64,000 nt of DNA, taken from positions 3,224,001-3,288,000 of the forward strand of contig NZ_CP051774.1 of assembly GCF_012913485.1 (NCBI RefSeq). Reading direction: 5' to 3'. Shown piece after piece: positions 6,452-15,269 of this stretch. Under the pieces are notes generated by a model that was not told where the DNA came from, ran no database searches, and saw only the letters and a program-made list of their open reading frames with translations. This stretch comes from Luteolibacter luteus. GTDB lineage: Bacteria > Verrucomicrobiota > Verrucomicrobiia > Verrucomicrobiales > Akkermansiaceae. Both the position numbers and the translations under genes were made by a program. Within the stretch, counting starts at the first letter, position 1, and every line of letters begins with the position of its first letter.

Positions 6452-8605
6452 TCAACGCTGCACCGACTTTTCTTCGATCAGCTCCCGGTAGATCTTTGCC
6501 TCGGCTGTCTTTACCCGGGTCAGCTGGGAGTCCTTGTCCAGATCCACGAACAACAAACCGAAGTCGGTATTCGGATCGAAGGCATGGCCCCACTCGCGAT
6601 TCGAAGTGATGGACCAGTAGTTGTAGGCCTTTACCGGAACTCCCTTCTTCAATGCCCTCTCCACTTGGGCGAAGTGCGCCTTGATATAGTCTCCGCGCGT
6701 CATGCCATCCGCAGAGGGCACGCAGCCATTTTCGACAATGAGCAGCTCCTGATCCGGGAACCAGCGATGGAAGCGCTGCAAGGCATGGAACAAGCCCTGC
6801 GGCCAAACCGGCGCTCTCAAGAACCGTCCGTGTGCCGCTTCCTCCAGCAGACGGAAGCGATGCAGCCGCCAAGTCGGTAGGCCCCAGTAATAATCCAATC
6901 CCACGAAGTCCTGCGCACCGATCGCTTCCGCCGGGCAGAGCTCTTCCGGCAATCTTCCCGAAGTCCCGAGGTACCACCAGTTGGCATTCGCGATCAGGCT
7001 GGTGGTGCCCCAGAAGCGCCACGCCCAGTTGAGCCAGCTTGACTTCGATTGCAGCACTTCCAGGCGCTCGCAGGGATCCAGTGCCTCCACCTCGAGCTTC
7101 GACTCATCGCCCAGCACCTCCAGCGCGATGCGCCGTGCCAGCCGCAGTTCCAGGCCTTCCTTTTCGCAGGAATGGGACACGCCGGGGGCATCCTTGCGGA
7201 TGCCGATGCGGATCTTGCCGCGCCGCCGGATGCGCCGCACCCCGCGTCCGCTCGACATGCTGTCCGGCAGCGAATCCCCCCCGACGAAGACTTCGTGCAG
7301 TGAAAGCGGGCGCTGTGCGTCCTTGGCCACTTGTTCCGGCTGGGAAATCCAAGGAACCTCGCAGGCCAGCGCGAGGTCGTGCTGAAAGAGCGCTACCGCG
7401 CGATTCACCCGATCCATCAGTCGTCCGTGCCCGTGCGGTGCTGCCACCACGTAATGTTCGTCGCTCAGTCCGGTGGCGAGAAAACGGAAGCGCTCCCGAT
7501 CCTTCAGCTCGAAAGGTAGCAGGAAGAAGGCATCGCCATAGACCGCGTGGATCTTTCCCTCCGCGAGTGAATTACGAGCTTCATCGTAGTTGGCGAAAAC
7601 CTTCTTCCTCGCTTGTGCCGGAAGATCCCGCTTCCAGCTCGCGGGCTGGTTGCCAATGCCGAGGACTCCGACCTCTTTGCCAGCCAGGGAATTCAGTCCC
7701 TCGCCCTCGTAGCCTTCCAGCACCAGCACCGCCTTGCCCGTGCGCAGGTAGGGGTCGCTGAACTCGAAGCGCGTTTGATCGCCTTCGGTGATGCCGCCGA
7801 TCACGAGATCCACTTCACCGCGCTCGCTGACCAATGCTCCCTTCGTGGTGAACTTGAAGACCGCCTCCGAGAGCCCGCGATGGCAGGCGCCCCAGTCCAT
7901 CAGCATCTGAAGCCAGGTCGGGAAGCCGGTCACCAGCGGGTTCACGCCCACCTTTGCCGCCTCGTTGCGCGCCTTGATCCGGCTGCGTGCGCGGGCGTGC
8001 GCGCGGAACAGATTTGGCACCAGCTTTCCTACGGCCTCGGCCTCCGCTTCCACCTCCGTGCCGCGTGGCAGGCCTGGCGGCATGTAGTAGCGGTTTTGCC
8101 ACCATGGACGGATATAGCCGAAGGTCAGCTGGCTCGGCTCATTGAAGGTGATCCACCAGTCCACCAGATCACCCAGGGTGTCCGCTACCTTGGCCGCATA
8201 GCTGGCGAAGAGATCCGGGAATTTCTCGCCGATCATCCCGCCATGATGCTTCTCCAGCCACACCGGCCACACGAAGTGGTGGAGCGTGACCATCACCTTC
8301 ATGCCGTGGCTGCGGACGCACTCGGCGACCCGCCGGTAATGCGCAAGGGCTTCCTCGTCGAAGACCCCTGCAGAAGTTTCCACGCGTGCCCAAGCGATGG
8401 AAAAGCGGAAGAGCCGGCAGCCCATGCTGGCCGCCGCGGCAATGTCTTCCTCGTAGCGATTCCAGAAATCCGTGGCGCGTCCCCGCGGAGTCAGCCCTTG
8501 GTATCGCTCCCACAGATCCCAGACGTCCTCGCGGTCGGGATCGTACGCTTCCACCTGATGGTCGGCGTTGGCCGTGCCAAAAAGGAAACCGTTGGGGAGT
8601 GCCAT
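6452..8605 (-). CDS. family 1 glycoside hydrolase with inserted, circularly permuted solute-binding domain
   Basis: This is a 717-residue protein, whereas plain GH1 enzymes have about 450. Residues 1-255 are the first half of the GH1 barrel: LPNGFLFGTANADHQVE, TLHHFVWPVWL, and acid/base Glu156 in TFNEP. Residues about 560-717 are the second half: DFVGLDYY, nucleophile Glu625 in IVENG, and NYWSITSNREW. Between them lie about 270 residues of a type II periplasmic-binding (SBP_bac_3) fold in swapped order. The usual later part comes first (GEVDLVIGGIT, FEFSDPYLRTGKAVLV, LAGKEVGVLGIG, about 258-412). A linker follows, then the usual N-terminal part (KIRIGIRKDAPG, LRLARRIALEVLG, about 463-521). 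No signal peptide is present, so it should be cytoplasmic. The start was chosen at the GH1 N-terminus; an ATG at 8656 is also possible. Confidence 0.85.
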   Translation of the reverse strand: MALPNGFLFGTANADHQVEAYDPDREDVWDLWERYQGLTPRGRATDFWNRYEEDIAAAASMGCRLFRFSIAWARVETSAGVFDEEALAHYRRVAECVRSHGMKVMVTLHHFVWPVWLEKHHGGMIGEKFPDLFASYAAKVADTLGDLVDWWITFNEPSQLTFGYIRPWWQNRYYMPPGLPRGTEVEAEAEAVGKLVPNLFRAHARARSRIKARNEAAKVGVNPLVTGFPTWLQMLMDWGACHRGLSEAVFKFTTKGALVSERGEVDLVIGGITEGDQTRFEFSDPYLRTGKAVLVLEGYEGEGLNSLAGKEVGVLGIGNQPASWKRDLPAQARKKVFANYDEARNSLAEGKIHAVYGDAFFLLPFELKDRERFRFLATGLSDEHYVVAAPHGHGRLMDRVNRAVALFQHDLALACEVPWISQPEQVAKDAQRPLSLHEVFVGGDSLPDSMSSGRGVRRIRRRGKIRIGIRKDAPGVSHSCEKEGLELRLARRIALEVLGDESKLEVEALDPCERLEVLQSKSSWLNWAWRFWGTTSLIANANWWYLGTSGRLPEELCPAEAIGAQDFVGLDYYWGLPTWRLHRFRLLEEAAHGRFLRAPVWPQGLFHALQRFHRWFPDQELLIVENGCVPSADGMTRGDYIKAHFAQVERALKKGVPVKAYNYWSITSNREWGHAFDPNTDFGLLFVDLDKDSQLTRVKTAEAKIYRELIEEKSVQR

Positions 8606-8726
8606 GTGCGGGCAGCTTGAAAGATCGCGGGCCGATGGCAAAGCCCGCGTTTTCATCGATCGGATGTCACAGGATCTTCTCCCTTGCGGCCTTGACGCCC
8701 GGCTGCCCGTTCCTGCGAGTAAGGGC

Positions 8727-10670
8727 ATGCACGTCCGCCGTCTCCCCGCTCTCGGTTTCCTGCTTTGTCTCCTCGGTGCCGGGGGTGCCCGGGCCGCTGA
8801 TTTCTACATTTCCCCCGCAGGGAGCGATGCCAATCCCGGCTCGCTGGCCCTCCCTTGGAAAAGCTTCGCTTACGCCGTCGCCCAGCTGAAGGGCGGTGAT
8901 ACGCTCAATCTCCGTGCCGGCACCTACGCCGAGCGTCTCATCCTGAGTGGCAAGACCGCCAGTGTTGCTTCCCCGATCGTGATTCGTGCCTACCAAGGCG
9001 AGGCGCCCGTGATCGATGGCACTAGCCTGATCGTTCCCAGCGGCGGACTTATCGGCTTGGTGACGGTTCAGAATTGCAGCCACATTCATCTCGAGGGTCT
9101 GGATATTGGGAACTACAAGACCATCATCGCCAATCGAATCCCGGTCGGCATCCAGATCGAAGGCAGCGGCAGCGGGATCAAGGTGAGCGGCTGCAAGGTC
9201 CATCACATTTGGCAGAGCGCCACCTCTGCTACTTCCGATGGCTTCGGCATCGCGGTCTACGGCACCTCCGCCACGCCGATCGATGGCCTGGTCCTGGAGA
9301 ACAACGAGGTTTTCAATCTCCGGACCGGGCAGAGCGAATCCGTGGTGCTGAATGGCAACGTCACCAACTTTGCGGTGATCGGAAACCATGTCCACGATTG
9401 CAACAACATCGGCATCGACTTTATCGGCTACGAGGAATCCGCCCCGGCCGACTTCGATCGCGCGCGGAATGGCATCTGTCGCGGCAACTTGGTCCACGGC
9501 ATCGATAGTTCCTTCAATCCCGGCTATGGCGGGAACTTCACGACCGGCGGTGGCGAGCGCTCCGCCGCGGGTATCTATATCGATGGCGGCACGAACATCA
9601 CCGTTGAGGGAAACCGCGTCTATGGCTGCAACTTCGGCATCGAACTCGCAAGCGAGCACGCCAGCGGAGCCACCGATGAAATCCACCTGTTGAACAACCT
9701 GATTCACCACAATATGGGCGCCGGGCTGATCATGGGAGGCTACGATGCCAATCGCGGGAAGACACGGCTTTGCGAGATCCGCAATAACACCCTTTACCTC
9801 AATGATACCCTCCAGACCTTCGGAGGACAGGTCGCCATCCAGTTCTACTTCGAGCAGAATACCTTCAGGAATAACATCGTCTGGGCAAATCCCGCCACCA
9901 GGCAGATGGTCGTCCACTACGCCGAAGGAGGCACTGCCTCGCAACGGGTGTTCGGGCAGGGAAATGTTTTCGAGGACAACATCTACTTCTGCCAAGGTGC
10001 AGAGTCCGAAATCCAATTCGGCCTGAATCTAACCGGTGAAGGACCCGATGCGGGGAATACGGCCTATACCGGTCTCACCGCATGGCGGGCGGCGGTTGGC
10101 AGCGATTCGCGCTCAAGCTTCCATGATCCGGAATTTGTGGTAGCTGCGCCTGCTGGTAGCGCACAGGCGGGCGACTTCAAGCTGAGTGCCTCTTCCTTTT
10201 GCCGTGACCGCGGCGAGCCATCCTTCGTGCCGCCAGCAGGGGAGGAGGATTACTTCGGGAACTCGCGGCTTGCGGGAGCGAGGGTCGATGTCGGCTTCCA
10301 TGAGCTGGCATCCGGATTGAACGCTTGGCGTGCGATGTACTTCGGCGTTGCCGACGGAAGCGGTACTTCCGGAGACGATGAAGATCCGGATCGCGATGGC
10401 GTGCGCAATTTGATTGAGTATTCGCAGGGAATGGACCCGCTGCACTCCGATCTGCAGCTTGCCCCTTCCGGTGTAAACGAGGGTGAGGTCTTCCGCTTCC
10501 GTTACCGGAAGGCAGACGCCTCGCTAAGCTATCAGGTGCAGGCATCCGATGGCACCGGCCCTTGGACGGAAGTCCAGGCTGCGGAGCAAACGGATGGGAA
10601 CGGAAACTACTGGCGGGATCTTCCGTATGGCCCGGGCAAGTTGTTCGTGAGGCTTTCGGTGAGCTACTGA
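8727..10670 (+). CDS. secreted right-handed parallel beta-helix protein
   Basis: This is a 647-residue protein starting at MHVRRLPALGFLLCLLG with a signal peptide ending ARAAD; the open frame upstream overlaps the GH1 gene antisense. DFYISPAGSDANPGSLALPW and GGDTLNLRAGTYAE are the standard opening of pectate-lyase-like beta-helix (DUF1565/NosD-type) proteins. Many N..V.NN coils follow to about residue 450. DYFGNSRLAGARVDVGFHE (about 510-530) resembles the choice-of-anchor Q segment. The C-terminus has DEDPDRDGVRNLIEYSQG, a calcium-binding loop, and a beta module with YQVQASD. A glycan-binding or polysaccharide-lyase role fits its place beside GH1 and LamB, but no catalytic residues can be named. 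Confidence 0.8.
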   Translation: MHVRRLPALGFLLCLLGAGGARAADFYISPAGSDANPGSLALPWKSFAYAVAQLKGGDTLNLRAGTYAERLILSGKTASVASPIVIRAYQGEAPVIDGTSLIVPSGGLIGLVTVQNCSHIHLEGLDIGNYKTIIANRIPVGIQIEGSGSGIKVSGCKVHHIWQSATSATSDGFGIAVYGTSATPIDGLVLENNEVFNLRTGQSESVVLNGNVTNFAVIGNHVHDCNNIGIDFIGYEESAPADFDRARNGICRGNLVHGIDSSFNPGYGGNFTTGGGERSAAGIYIDGGTNITVEGNRVYGCNFGIELASEHASGATDEIHLLNNLIHHNMGAGLIMGGYDANRGKTRLCEIRNNTLYLNDTLQTFGGQVAIQFYFEQNTFRNNIVWANPATRQMVVHYAEGGTASQRVFGQGNVFEDNIYFCQGAESEIQFGLNLTGEGPDAGNTAYTGLTAWRAAVGSDSRSSFHDPEFVVAAPAGSAQAGDFKLSASSFCRDRGEPSFVPPAGEEDYFGNSRLAGARVDVGFHELASGLNAWRAMYFGVADGSGTSGDDEDPDRDGVRNLIEYSQGMDPLHSDLQLAPSGVNEGEVFRFRYRKADASLSYQVQASDGTGPWTEVQAAEQTDGNGNYWRDLPYGPGKLFVRLSVSY

Positions 10671-10689
10671 GAAGCCTCCCTGCTTCTCA
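10668..10689. terminator. bidirectional hairpin spanning two convergent stop codons
   Basis: TGAGAAGC and GCTTCTCA form an 8-bp perfect stem with loop CTCCCT. The left arm begins with the TGA of the beta-helix gene, and the right arm ends with the complement of the TGA of the porin gene. It has no strong T-run, so termination efficiency is uncertain. Confidence 0.5.
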
Positions 10690-12363
10690 CCACCACGATT
10701 CCATCTGGACGCCCCAGCTCCAGCCTTCGGTGTCGCGGGCATAGTCGACCCCGCCCACGCTTCCTTCCAAGCCGTCCGCCCACATGGCATAGGTCAGGAA
10801 GCCGCGAAGCACAGGGCGGCTGAAGAACTCCCCGCCGAAGGAGATCTGGGGTGCCAGCGTGATTTTGCCGAGCATCCCGCTGTTTCCGGAAGAGTTGCCG
10901 GAAATCCAATCGACTCCGGGTTCCAGCGCGATGCTGAAGGTGTCATTGAAATGCCAGATCGGTCGCACGCCTCCGGAGACCCAGTGCTGGTAAGGCGCGT
11001 TGTCCCCGAACTCCGTGTATTGATAGACCATCGCGCTACCGATGGAGAAGTGCTCGAAGGGCTTGAACACCCACTGGTCGGTCGCGCGGAAGCGCCATGA
11101 TTCGTCGGGATCCGGGCGGATGAAGGTGCCATCGGGTGTGTTGAAATTCTCGAAGCCGGTCGTGAAGGTCTTGGCTGGCCCCGTGCCAAATTGCAGGGAG
11201 GTCTTGTGCAGGCTTTCCATGTCGAGGAAGTCCTCGGTGGTCCGCACCAGGCTCACCGAGAAACCATCTGCATCCGGGGCTTGGAGACCATTGGAGTCGA
11301 CTCCCGATTCCGCGCTGGAATAGGCAATGCCCAGCTCGCCCTTCGACTTGCCGCCGAACGGCCAGTCATACCAGCGGATGTCGAAGCTGTTCTTGCTGTA
11401 GCCGGCGACGTTCAAAGGATCGGGATTGCCGAGGTCGGTGTAGATCGCGCTCTCCGCGCCATCGCCGATCCATGCCACGGCCAGCTTGCCGGCACCCAGC
11501 GGCACGTCCTCGATGCCTGCGCCCCCGCCACTCATGTCCCAGAAGTAGAAGTCGTTGATGTGAATGTCATGCCGCCGGTAGAAACGACTGCCGGCCCAGA
11601 ACTTCGCTTCCGGCATGGATGGGATCACGTTCGTGATCGATCCCCAGATTTCAGGCAGGGAGAAGTCGGTATCCGAAGCCGCTCCGTAGTTGTCATAGGG
11701 GTTGAAGAAGGCCATCCGCAGATTCACGCGGGCTACCGGGTCGTTCGGGTTTGCGCCGCTTGAAGAAAAGATCCCCGCAGGAAAGAAGGTCTTTGCGAAG
11801 GCGAGCTCGCCGTAGTTCTCCGCTTCGTTACCCAGGCGATACTTCGCCACGCCGGGAATCCCGAAGGCTCGCAGCGGACCACCGGAATCCGATCGACCAT
11901 AGCCCGCGCGGAAATAACCGGTGATATCCAGGTAGCCCTCCAGCACTTCCTCGATCCGGGCATCCAGCGCCTTCTCCGCATCGGGCCTGCGGGCGATGTC
12001 CCGCACTTCGGTGTCGCCGCGGAATTGCTCATCCGTGCGTTTGCGGCGCTCGCGGATCGCCTCCGCCAAGGAGCTGTCCTCGTCGGTTGTTGCGTCCGCT
12101 TCGCCCTCGGCTGTGGCAGCGGCTTGGGGTGCCCGGCGGCTCGCCTGCGAGGACGAGGCCTTCTTCTTCGGTGCTGGCTTCTCTTCGAGTTCTTGGATGC
12201 GCGATTCCAGCTTCTCGATGCGGCTCTCGTACTCGTGCCGCATGGCTTGGATCTCCTTTCTCAAAGCTTCCGTCGCGTCTTCTTGGGAAAGAGCGGGAAG
12301 TGCCGACATGAACATGGCTCCAGCAATGCCGGGGATGGATTTGCCCATTACTCTATCAGCCAT
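10687..12363 (-). CDS. LamB-family maltoporin-like carbohydrate porin
   Basis: This is a 558-residue outer-membrane barrel. A signal peptide (ends ALPALSQ) is followed by a coiled coil at about 30-65 (RHEYESRIEKLESRIQELEE) and an Ala/Lys-rich linker. The barrel begins near residue 135 and follows LamB closely: GYFRAGYGRSDSGG, KYRLGNEAENYGELAF, AGSRFYRRHDIHINDFYFWD, GGGAGIEDV, and the C-terminal QMESWW, which parallels LamB's QMEIWW and serves as the assembly signal. LamB trimers pass maltodextrins and other sugars. An in-frame ATG at 12348 is an equally good start. No ABC sugar transporter lies beside it. It converges on the beta-helix gene. Confidence 0.88.
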   Translation of the reverse strand: MADRVMGKSIPGIAGAMFMSALPALSQEDATEALRKEIQAMRHEYESRIEKLESRIQELEEKPAPKKKASSSQASRRAPQAAATAEGEADATTDEDSSLAEAIRERRKRTDEQFRGDTEVRDIARRPDAEKALDARIEEVLEGYLDITGYFRAGYGRSDSGGPLRAFGIPGVAKYRLGNEAENYGELAFAKTFFPAGIFSSSGANPNDPVARVNLRMAFFNPYDNYGAASDTDFSLPEIWGSITNVIPSMPEAKFWAGSRFYRRHDIHINDFYFWDMSGGGAGIEDVPLGAGKLAVAWIGDGAESAIYTDLGNPDPLNVAGYSKNSFDIRWYDWPFGGKSKGELGIAYSSAESGVDSNGLQAPDADGFSVSLVRTTEDFLDMESLHKTSLQFGTGPAKTFTTGFENFNTPDGTFIRPDPDESWRFRATDQWVFKPFEHFSIGSAMVYQYTEFGDNAPYQHWVSGGVRPIWHFNDTFSIALEPGVDWISGNSSGNSGMLGKITLAPQISFGGEFFSRPVLRGFLTYAMWADGLEGSVGGVDYARDTEGWSWGVQMESWW

Positions 12364-12409
12364 AACCTGGCGATAGAGGTCAAGTTAGCCCTTGGTATAA
12401 GACAGAAAA

Positions 12410-15118
12410 TCAAGGCATCTGCGAGACCTTCGCCCTGACGAAGGCGCGGTCCTGCATGCCGGTCGTGAAAGCATGGTATTCGTAGCCTTTCGGAGGGAGA
12501 GGTAGTCCCTCGGGTAGCGGCAGGACTTCGCTCACGGAGAGATCCCAGGCAGCAAGGTCGGAAGATGCCTCCACCTGATAAGTCGTGCCGGCCACGCTCG
12601 CGACGAGCCCGTGATCGGCACCCGCCGCGAAGCTCGCGCCGGCATGCGTGGCGATCAACAAACCGAGTTGCGGGCCTCCGCTGGAGTCATTGAGATTTTC
12701 CACTAGTGTTCCGCGGTCCGTCGGATCGAGAGGCTTTCCTCCCAAGGCGTATTCGAGGAGGTTGGACCTGCCATCCTGATCGGGATCCGCCTCCGGCGAT
12801 TTCGATTCATCCGGGATTCCCGAGTTCAGCCGCCACGCTTCGTAGGCAGTGGCGAGGTAGATCTTCTTCGCCCCCGGCACATGCGTCACTTGGAAGCCGG
12901 AAGGGATGCCACCCACGGTTGCGAAATCCCCGCTGAGATCTCCCGTGTAGCGGAGGATCTCATAGGATGGCTGCGATGGCTGTGCCGGCGCCGTGATCGC
13001 CAGCGTGGCATGGTCCAGATCGAGGTTTCCGGTGATCTCTAGCAGACTGGCCCCCTTCGCGCTGATGGTGGAGCGGATCGTCCCCGAGATGCTGGCGGTG
13101 GGGAGCTTGCCCGTGCCTTCGATCGCAGCATCGTGCATCACCGTTACCGAGGAGGCATGGCTGAGATCAGGAATCATGGCGGTGCCCAATGCCGAGAGGA
13201 GTGCCGCGTGCCACTGGTCCGCCATCCATTGATAGCCTGCTTCGGCGGGATGGACGCCATCCACAAAGCCGCCGGTATAGCCGGTAAAGAGATCGACCAA
13301 GGTGACCTTCTTCCCCGCGTTCCTGAACTCGGTGACCAAGTTGGTGATCACTTGGTTGAACTGGGTCACCTTCGAGGGATTCGCCGACCAAGGCGTAATC
13401 TTGGCGGCGAAGATCCGTGCATCGGGACGGAGCGTGGCAATCTCATTGAGCAGCGCCCGATACCGGGCTTGCGCGCCAGCCATGTCCAGCCGGTCGAGGT
13501 CATTCGTTCCCGCTAGCAGCAGCACGGCATCGGGAAAAATGGCGGTGCGTCCGGTGCCATGCCCGCCGGTGAGCCAGTATCCGCCGTGCGGGTTGCGCTC
13601 GGCACCGCCGTACATTTGGAAGGTGGCGGTATCGAGGCCGTTCAGGTTGTTTTTGATGTCGGTCGTCGAATAGGACGAATGGCCCGCGTGAAAGAGCTGC
13701 TCCGCCGGAAGATTGGAGGGATTCAGCGGAACCTCCGTCGAATCTCCGAGAAAGCGGAAGTCCGGTGCGTTTCGGACCAGCTTCGTATGAAGATAAGACC
13801 GGTAGCCATCGCGCCCGCCGTAGCCGAAGGTGATCGAGTCCCCGAGCGGCAGGACCTTGAGCCCGGCAGGAAGCACCGTTGAAGGAAGCAACCGCAGGCT
13901 GCCTGCGGCGACCGTGACCGGGCCGGTGAAGGTGGAGCTGCCACTCAGTGAAAGCGTGCCGTTTCCCGTCTTCTTGAAGCCGCCTTGCCCCTCGAAAACG
14001 ACCGGCAGCGAGATATCGAAGCCGTTGGTATCGATGGTCGCCCCGCTGGTGCCCAATGTCACCGGCGCTCCCGCAAGTACGGTGGATGCCGTAGATGCGG
14101 TGAGGCTCCCGTTCAGGACCAGCTTTCCGGGGCCTGACTTGGTCACCTGGCCACCGCTGAGGAGCGCATTGAACTCCACGTCGGAATTCACCGTGATGGT
14201 GCGGTTCGTCGTTCCGGTGCTGGCCGCGCCTTGGAAAGTGAGCTTGCCGTTGTTCGTCGAGCTCCCCAGCACCACTGCGGTCCCGCTCAGGATCGAGGGA
14301 TTTGCAAAGCTGCGCGGACTGGCCGAATCAGAAGACAGGGTGACATTGCCGATACTCAGGGTTCCGCTGCCGAAGGCATGGTCGTGCCCGGCCTGCACCA
14401 CGCCATTGACCAGCTTGGTCCCGCCGCTGTGCTGATTGTCGCCAGTGAGGCGGATAATGCCCGGACTGGTCGCGGCTTGGTTGAAGCCAAAGGGTCCGCT
14501 CACGGTGCTCGCAATGATTCCGAGACCGAAGCTGCTTCCGAAAGTCGCGTCTCCCGTCAGCTGGATCGACCCTTGGACCCTCGAATCGTTGTCCAGCCGT
14601 AACGCGCCGCGGTTCTCATTGTTTCCGGGGCCCTTGACGGTGATCGCGCTGTCCACGACCACCGCGCTGGAGAGGTAAAGCGAGGAGCCTTCCGCGATGG
14701 AAACCGCCGGGACATGCGAAAGCATCCCGGAGCCTGGAGAGTTCATCACCAGCTTCCCATCGAAGAAGGTGCTCACCTCGAGCGTGCTTGCGGTCAGATT
14801 GGCTAGAGGACCCTGCAGGATGGTATTCCCGGTGCCGTTGAAGCTGATCGTGCCCGCGATGATCGGATCAGTGCCGATGGTCACCGTGGCTCCGGAAGCT
14901 CCGCCGATGAATGTGGCATCTCTCACCGGGGAATTCGTCCAAGCGACATTCCCTCCCGCGCCATTGTTCCAGCGCAGGCCGGTGAGGTCCCATGTCCCGC
15001 TACCGTGGGTGAGCAGAGTGCCATCGACGACCGTGTCCCAAGTCAGGGGATCCGCGGCGGCGGGGAGGATCACCGGCAGGAATGCCAGGATCAGGGACAG
15101 GCGGGGCGAGCGGTGCAT
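12410..15118 (-). CDS. beta-strand-repeat surface protein with embedded SGNH/GDSL hydrolase
   Basis: This is a 902-residue exported protein starting at MHRSPRLSLILAFLP (signal peptide ends PAAAD). Residues about 28-410 are autotransporter-associated beta-strand repeats (for example LTGDNQHSGGTKLVNGVVQAG and KTGNGTLSLSGSSTFTGPVTV). At about 418-640 comes an SGNH hydrolase: block I LPLGDSITFGYGG, block III LLAGTND and block V DGVHPAEAG, so the catalytic Ser, Asn, Asp and His are all present. A short return to beta repeats follows, then DPDQDGRSNLLEYALGG and a beta module with YQVEASSDL. There is no membrane barrel at the C-terminus, so it is not a classical autotransporter. Likely a surface carbohydrate esterase. 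Confidence 0.82.
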   Translation of the reverse strand: MHRSPRLSLILAFLPVILPAAADPLTWDTVVDGTLLTHGSGTWDLTGLRWNNGAGGNVAWTNSPVRDATFIGGASGATVTIGTDPIIAGTISFNGTGNTILQGPLANLTASTLEVSTFFDGKLVMNSPGSGMLSHVPAVSIAEGSSLYLSSAVVVDSAITVKGPGNNENRGALRLDNDSRVQGSIQLTGDATFGSSFGLGIIASTVSGPFGFNQAATSPGIIRLTGDNQHSGGTKLVNGVVQAGHDHAFGSGTLSIGNVTLSSDSASPRSFANPSILSGTAVVLGSSTNNGKLTFQGAASTGTTNRTITVNSDVEFNALLSGGQVTKSGPGKLVLNGSLTASTASTVLAGAPVTLGTSGATIDTNGFDISLPVVFEGQGGFKKTGNGTLSLSGSSTFTGPVTVAAGSLRLLPSTVLPAGLKVLPLGDSITFGYGGRDGYRSYLHTKLVRNAPDFRFLGDSTEVPLNPSNLPAEQLFHAGHSSYSTTDIKNNLNGLDTATFQMYGGAERNPHGGYWLTGGHGTGRTAIFPDAVLLLAGTNDLDRLDMAGAQARYRALLNEIATLRPDARIFAAKITPWSANPSKVTQFNQVITNLVTEFRNAGKKVTLVDLFTGYTGGFVDGVHPAEAGYQWMADQWHAALLSALGTAMIPDLSHASSVTVMHDAAIEGTGKLPTASISGTIRSTISAKGASLLEITGNLDLDHATLAITAPAQPSQPSYEILRYTGDLSGDFATVGGIPSGFQVTHVPGAKKIYLATAYEAWRLNSGIPDESKSPEADPDQDGRSNLLEYALGGKPLDPTDRGTLVENLNDSSGGPQLGLLIATHAGASFAAGADHGLVASVAGTTYQVEASSDLAAWDLSVSEVLPLPEGLPLPPKGYEYHAFTTGMQDRAFVRAKVSQMP

Positions 15119-15269
15119 ACGGATTTGGAATCCAATGGCTAGCCGCTTTCCCGAAAAAGCGGGCGTCACATGAAATGGGGGTGGCAGGAGGGGATTCATG
15201 CCGAAATTGTCACTTTGAGCACCCCTACGCTATCTCGACAGCTGTGGCGATTCTGCCCAGCGTCCCACT

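Noticed and set aside
6452-8605. An ABC-transporter solute receptor gene
   Set aside because: The binding-domain segments are in frame inside the GH1 enzyme, without signal peptide, and no permease or ATPase gene is adjacent.
12410-15118. A classical autotransporter
   Set aside because: The beta-strand repeats are there, but the C-terminus is a calcium-loop/beta module and no outer-membrane barrel is present.
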